Source: Zopfochytrium polystomum (taxonomy: Eukaryota; Chytridiomycota; Chytridiomycetes; Chytridiales; Chytridiaceae). From it: DNA of 20,857 nt. Made by a program: the position numbers and the translations under genes. This document shows, piece after piece, positions 16,574 to 20,857 of this stretch; position 1 is the first letter of the stretch; every line of letters begins with the position of its first letter. The notes beneath the pieces were generated by a model. The model made no database searches. It was not told the DNA's origin and worked only from the letters and a program-made list of their open reading frames with translations. The stretch is taken from positions 1 through 20,857 of the forward strand of contig JAIVFJ010000590.1 in assembly GCA_025765615.1 (NCBI GenBank), written 5' to 3'.

Positions 16574-17815
16574 ATGGCGTCCCTCAGGAACGATACGCCT
16601 ACTTCACCGCAGCTATCTTCGCAGACCGCACTCACCGGCGCACCCTCTGGTTCCGAATATACCATTATTCCCCCGACAACCGCCGAACTCATCAATTTCA
16701 TCGCCAACCAACAACGTAAATGGGAGGCGCAGGAGCGCCTTAATCGACTCTCAAAGGACAAGGACAAGTATTTTACGGAGACCATTGACGAGATGAAAGG
16801 GAGGATTAACGAATTACAGGATACGATCAAGGAGAAGGATGCGCGCATCCGGGCGCTTGAGGCAGAGCTGGAGCGCGCCCGCGAAGCGCGTCGGGATCGT
16901 AGGATTGATGACGAGGAGGAGGAGGAGGAAGGAGATGAGGGGGACGACGCTGAGCGGCGGTCGGTCGGGAAGGTGGCGATACGAAAGGAGAGGCCCCGCC
17001 CCCCCTCCCGTACAGCAGTAACGCGCCAACCGAGCAGTGGTGGCTCTGCCGCTGCTCGCCGGCTTCCGCTAAGTTTTGCCGCAATGGCAGCTGCCCATGC
17101 TCCTGAACCGCTGTTTCCTAACAACTTCCGCAAGGCACTGAAGACAATTACCGACCCCAAGGTTGACACTGAGACCAAGCTCAAGCAGATCTTCAGACCC
17201 AGATCCTCCGTTGTCGAGGCGCGCCGCGCAGCGCCAGACTATGTCCCGCCTGCGTGGTCCCTTGACGGAGCGAAGTATGTTCCAGTCTATGTCAGACCCA
17301 ATCTTTCAGATGTTGGCCGGGCTGCGCCCCGCCATAGTTTGAGACTGCTATTCACTGCTGCAAATGGATTCCCCCGAGTTCCTGAGATCTCCGTGATTGG
17401 CAAGCATGCATCGCTGATGGAATGCTGGGTTTTGGAATCTGAGAAGGCCAAGTTTGTGGCAGCCTGTAAAAAGGCTGAGGTTGTGGTGGATGATGAGTGT
17501 GAACCCTGGAAACCCTCACGCCTTCGATTGGGGGCTGAGGCTGAAGCTGCTGCTGCACGAGCCTTTGTGAGCCGCATTGCTGGAATTCTGAACCACCCGA
17601 CATTCCGCCCATCTGTGCTGCTGGCAAAGTCTATCTGTGAATTTGTGCCCCGCCGGTTTGTGGCTGACCTGAAGGTGAAGCTTCGCGACCCGTCACACTT
17701 TCCCACCAAGGGGAAGGAGCCGGAGACGGAGGCAGAACCTTTGGAGACACCCAAGCCCCGTGGGGCTGAAGACACAGGAGCTTCCAGTGGTGCCGACGCT
17801 ATGCTTGATGATTGA
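15905..17815 (+). CDS. ORF1 of copy D: zinc-ribbon, coiled-coil, RNA-binding-type protein
   Basis: Start placed at the CTG conserved with copy B (636 residues); the first in-frame ATG is 16574 (413 residues, against 414 in B). From the CTG, Cys73, Cys76, Cys102 and Cys105 repeat the CX2C-X25-CX2C spacing of copy B, with surrounding residues conserved (FHALERDLF before it, LSIHCTSCK over the second pair). A Pro-rich, acidic linker, a coiled coil (ELINFIANQQRKWEAQERL onward) and an acidic run of Asp/Glu precede the conserved C-terminal domain. The first two thirds differ strongly from B in DNA, while the part after about 17152 is nearly identical. The protein probably coats element RNA; this is inferred from the family. 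The N-terminal extent is the least certain part. Confidence 0.75.
   Translation: MSKQTKLPFAPITTTPTATAAPSEAVLGSQEIAGSAPQPPPPFPRDRFNVTTAEEFHALERDLFRYHQKAIRCDDCGKPLVSKGIAGNPNSVSGVKRLSIHCTSCKRSASRRFHKAIADLDSTDADDLEAANRRVYTAAASAAPPISALPPATPSQPSRHPKQRTPPSIDTLNAKRGRPASCDAAPPPTGSVSASRDTALPAPPDSDPFDNDDDNWLVDTNFNMASLRNDTPTSPQLSSQTALTGAPSGSEYTIIPPTTAELINFIANQQRKWEAQERLNRLSKDKDKYFTETIDEMKGRINELQDTIKEKDARIRALEAELERAREARRDRRIDDEEEEEEGDEGDDAERRSVGKVAIRKERPRPPSRTAVTRQPSSGGSAAARRLPLSFAAMAAAHAPEPLFPNNFRKALKTITDPKVDTETKLKQIFRPRSSVVEARRAAPDYVPPAWSLDGAKYVPVYVRPNLSDVGRAAPRHSLRLLFTAANGFPRVPEISVIGKHASLMECWVLESEKAKFVAACKKAEVVVDDECEPWKPSRLRLGAEAEAAAARAFVSRIAGILNHPTFRPSVLLAKSICEFVPRRFVADLKVKLRDPSHFPTKGKEPETEAEPLETPKPRGAEDTGASSGADAMLDD
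17808..17815 (+). promoter_or_regulatory. ORF1 stop / ORF2 start overlap in copy D
   Basis: ATGATTGA: ORF2 ATG at 17808-17810, ORF1 TGA at 17813-17815. Confidence 0.7.
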
Positions 17816-20675
17816 TGAACTTAGATTTGGATTTGTGAACTTGAACTGCTCGCTCTCAGGGCATGTCAAGAACATCAACCAAGCATTTTCAGATTCAGAT
17901 TATATTTTGTTGGCGGACACTGGGGTGTGCGTGGGGGAAAGTAATCCATTGAGGGGGATGGTGGCAGAGTCTCGTGGGCCCCCCCCGGAGTATGTGGTGC
18001 GCCAGGCGATCGGACACAAGGGGAAGAAGGGGGTGTCGATCCACAAGAGCAGGAGGATGGAGGAAGACCTGGTGGTTCAGACTTTGGAGAAGGACACAAA
18101 GGGGGAGTGGGTCATTGCGAGGATGTCAGAGATTATTATGGCAGTGGTGTACTTTGCACCCTCGACGGATTTGGAGGTGCTTCAGTCATTCTCAGCAACA
18201 GCAGACAGGATTGCTGGGGCTAATCCCCAGGCACCCTTTCTGATCATTGGAGATTTCAACACTTCACTGCAGGAGTACGGCTGTGCCCACTCGCAGCCCA
18301 GGCTGAGGGTGGACTGGTGGCGCGCTTGGATTGATGGTTCAGGATGGAGCCGGGTTGAGCCAGTTCGGGGCCAGTGGACCACCTTCTCACCTAGAATTGC
18401 TGGCCCCGTGGGCAGGGGAGTCACTGACTTGCTCCTTGTGAATCGAGCTGGACTTGGAGCTGTGCATAACTTGGTTGTCCATGACGCACCTGAGGAATAC
18501 CTGGCTTTCACAGACCACAGGATGCTCACCTTTGAGCTTCGAACACACTTGACCATGAAACCACCCTTTGAGAGACTGAATGTGCGCAGGCTGATGCTGA
18601 GACAAGTCCAGTATGAGAAGAAACTTGCAGAGACCAGGAAGCCCTTGAGACAAGAGATTCACTCAGCGTGGAAGACTGTGAATGCGGCTGCTGTAGCCCA
18701 GGAGGAGTGGTCTTTTGAGCGCAGACGTGCCTGTGCAGACTCTGTATCTCAGTTGGTAGTGAAGTGGCTTGTGGACACTGGAGTCCAAGTGGCTGGGAAG
18801 ACCAAGTTTAGTGGTGGTGCAGGCGGCCCTGATGTCGAGGAGAAGCATTTGGAGGAGCTGAAGCGCCGGCGGGACTTGTCCCGCATGGAGGCTGAAGCCC
18901 ACCCTGATGCTGATCCTGTCGGGCAGAAGGACGCCTGGGCAAAGTTCAGGCAGTGGAACCGGCTGACAAAGGTGGCCATCAAACGCTACAGGAAGAGGGT
19001 GTACTCTGCTGTGCAGGATTTAGCTGTCAAGGACTTTGCTGCTGAAGCCAAGAGAATCAAGTGTCAGAAATCCAGAGTGGAGCGCACTCACTGTGCCCTT
19101 GACCCTCAGAAACTTCCAGACTATGCTGCTCACTTTAGAGGAACCATTGGCCATGAACCGACTGGAACTGATGCCATCAACCAGGATGTCTTAGCTGCCT
19201 GCAGTACTGAACGGCCCATGGTGCCTCTGAAGCTATCTGAAGTTGCCTGGATCAAGAAGAATGCTGTGGAAGAGGCTTGCAAGATTGCACCCCGGGGCAA
19301 AGCCCCAGGGGAGGATGCCCTGTTTGGCGAACTGGTGTGCATTGCCCCACATGTGGTGGCTCCTGTGTTGCAGAGATTCTTCCAGTTGCTTGCAGCCCTC
19401 CAGGTGGTTCCCACACTCTGGGGGATCGCGAATGTTGCCCTGGTGTACAAGAACAAGGGGGTGAACACTGATGTGGCAAACTACAGGCCAATCTCTCTGT
19501 GCTCAAGGCTGAGGCTGGTGTATGAGCGGGTGTTGGCCCCGCAGGTGGAAAGAGTGGTTGAAGGAATGATCCACCCCTCACAGGGTGGTTTCAGGCGCCA
19601 CAGGTCCACCATGGACCAGGCATTCACTCTGCATGAGCTTCAGCAACAGTACCCTGATCTGACTGTGGTGTACTTGGACATCAAGGCTGCCTATGATTGC
19701 ACAAACAGGAATTATGTGTGGGAGTCCATCTGGAATGCCAAGAATGACAAGAGCCCTGAGTTTACCAGGAACCAGTTGCTGCCGATTCTCAGATCCTTGT
19801 TTGACTTTAATGCGTGCCAGCTTCTGGTCATGGGCCAGAAGTCTGATCAGATTCCAGTGACCCGGGGGTTTCTACAGGGAACTGTGCTGTCCCCAATGCT
19901 GTTCAATGTTGCCATCAACTCGCTGCCTGAGGCGCTCTCCAGGGTGCCCCACAGCCAGTTGGAATGTGGTGGATTGAAGATCAACTCTCTGCTGTTTGCT
20001 GATGACTCTGCAGTGTTTGCAAGGAACAAGGCTGTCCTTCAGAATATGCTTGATGACGTCCACAACTGGTCCCAGAGGCGGGGCATGACTTTTGCAGCAC
20101 AGAAATGTGTTGTTGTTTCCAAGACAAGGAACCTGAGATTGCAGATGAATGGGGTGGTGCTCCCCCAGGAGAAGACTACACTGCAGTTGGGACTTGTGCG
20201 TGATTGCGATGGCATTGACTTTGAGACGTCTCTGCAGATGAGGGTGAAGAAGACTGAGAAGATGCTTCAGTTTCTGAAATCTCGAGGGTTCAATGGCTGG
20301 GGATTCCGGCCTGTGAATGCGTACAGGGTGTACATGTGCTTTCTGCGGCCCATGCTGGAGTATGGGTTTGCATTGAGGCCAAATTCAGAGGCCTTCTTGG
20401 CCCCGGCCCAGAAGGTCCAGGACATGTGTTTGCGCCAGGCTCTGTCTTTTGGGAAAACATCCAGCACTGTGGCAATGCATCTGATTTTGGAGTTGTGCCG
20501 ATGGTTGCACGCAACAAGATGCTGAACGCGAGATATTTCTACAGACTGCACCACATTCAGGACCAGAGAAACACCACTGCACACATGTACAGGCACATGG
20601 CTGAGCGGGGGAGGCGGGCTCCTGCAGGATCCCTTACCAGGCTCACTCTGTTCACACCGGATGTGGATCTATATT
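17808..20675 (+). pseudogene. ORF2 of copy D, frameshifted and cut off at the chromosome end
   Basis: Open from the overlapping ATG to a stop at 20523-20525, with the endonuclease motifs (LLADTG, VVYFAPS, GDFN, TDHR) and RT motifs (YLDIKAAYD from 19671, FADD at 19995-20006) intact. A two-codon in-frame deletion relative to copy C lies near residue 30. A missing base near 20486 (GATTTTGGAG where C has GATCTTTGGAG) shifts the frame. Homology then continues in another frame (GVVPMVARNKML to TPDVDLY) to about 20675, where telomere repeat supplies a TAA. The zinc knuckle and C-terminal tail are lost. Whether the truncated endonuclease-RT is made is unknown. Confidence 0.88.
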
Positions 20676-20803
20676 AAGATTAGGGTTAGGGTTAAGGTTA
20701 AAAGTTAGGGTTAGGGTTAGGGGTTAGGGCTAGGGTTAGGGTTAGGGTTGGTTAGGTTAGGGTTAGGGTTAGGGTTAGGGTTAGGGTTAGGGTTTGGTTA
20801 GGG

Positions 20804-20843
<40 letters not shown>

Positions 20844-20857
20844 GGTTAGGGTTAGGG
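20676..20857 (+). repeat. Terminal telomere repeat (TTAGGG)n
   Basis: Mostly perfect TTAGGG units, with variants such as TTAAGG, TTAAAAG, TTAGGGG, CTAGGG, TTGG and TTTGG, the more unusual ones mainly in the inner half. The G-rich strand runs 5' to 3' to the right edge, the orientation of a right chromosome end. It abuts the broken ORF2 of copy D directly, with no subtelomeric spacer. Confidence 0.95.

Larger units (their letters stand above)
15814..20675 (+). mobile_element. Telomere-proximal non-LTR retrotransposon copy D (3'-truncated by the chromosome end)
   Basis: Has a complete 5' end equivalent to copy B, an open ORF1, and ORF2 until residues GVVP...TPDVDLY. At about 20675 homology to copy C stops (shared CTATATT, then telomere-like repeat). 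About 0.83 kb of ORF2, including the zinc knuckle, and the entire 3' UTR are missing. Loss of the 3' end is not the usual LINE truncation and instead suggests chromosome breakage or erosion followed by telomere addition. Confidence 0.9.

Noticed and set aside
16102..17184. Long reverse-strand open frame (360 codons) opposite ORF1 of copy D
   Set aside because: It is the mirror of GC-rich ORF1 codons, low complexity (Ser/Arg runs), and only fragments of it are open in copy B. No recognisable domain.
1..20857. LTR retrotransposon, group II intron or bacterial retron
   Set aside because: No direct long terminal repeats, RNase H, integrase or protease, and no intron RNA domains. The RT sits after an APE-type endonuclease in a eukaryotic telomere.
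1..20857. Simple segmental tandem duplication instead of separate insertions
   Set aside because: Copies have different truncation points and subfamilies, with telomeric tracts at each junction. Recombination may have added to the array but does not explain the telomeric junctions alone.
1..20857. tRNA, rRNA, CRISPR or host protein genes
   Set aside because: No cloverleaf, rRNA-like segment or spaced repeat array was seen, and every long coding stretch matches one of the element ORFs.

Overview
The window is a eukaryotic chromosome end built almost entirely of one family of non-LTR (LINE-type) retrotransposon. Its last 182 bases (20676-20857) are TTAGGG telomere repeat with a few variant units, G-rich strand running rightwards, so the right edge is a chromosome terminus. 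No host gene, rRNA, tRNA or CRISPR is visible. The species cannot be named from this sequence. TTAGGG telomeres, GC-rich coding sequence and compact elements would suit an early-diverging fungus or a protist, but that is a guess.

Four copies lie head to tail, all on the + strand with 3' ends towards the telomere. Copy A (1-5185) is an older, diverged copy whose 5' part lies outside the window; ORF1 and the endonuclease half of ORF2 are broken by frameshifts, while the reverse-transcriptase half is still open. Copy B (about 5199-11242) is full length, with an open ORF1 and an ORF2 carrying about five single-base indels. Copy C (about 11255-15799) is 5'-truncated inside ORF1 and has a fully intact 1252-residue ORF2. 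Copy D (about 15814-20675) has a complete 5' end and ORF1 but is cut off inside ORF2, where telomere repeat begins. The three element/element junctions each contain the same 12-14 base telomeric tract (two TTAGGG units) directly after a conserved GAAAA 3' end.

The element design is: a short pyrimidine-rich 5' leader; ORF1 with a four-Cys zinc-ribbon-like module, a low-complexity linker, a coiled coil and a conserved C-terminal domain; ORF2 with an N-terminal apurinic/apyrimidinic (APE)-type endonuclease, reverse transcriptase (LDIKAAYD and FADD motifs) and a C-terminal CCHC zinc knuckle; then a T-rich 3' UTR of about 290 bases ending in a small hairpin. ORF1 stop and ORF2 start overlap as ATGATTGA in B, C and D, suggesting coupled translation by termination-reinitiation. 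ORF1p would bind element RNA, and ORF2p would nick telomeric repeat and reverse-transcribe the RNA there.

The most unusual points are: (1) an APE-type retrotransposon array that forms the chromosome end with constant telomeric spacers; (2) a leader of about 760 bases with no ATG in any frame in both full-length 5' ends, although the ORF1 frame through it is open and conserved at protein level; (3) a sharp mosaic boundary inside ORF1 between B and D; (4) a terminal copy truncated in mid-gene and capped by telomere repeat.
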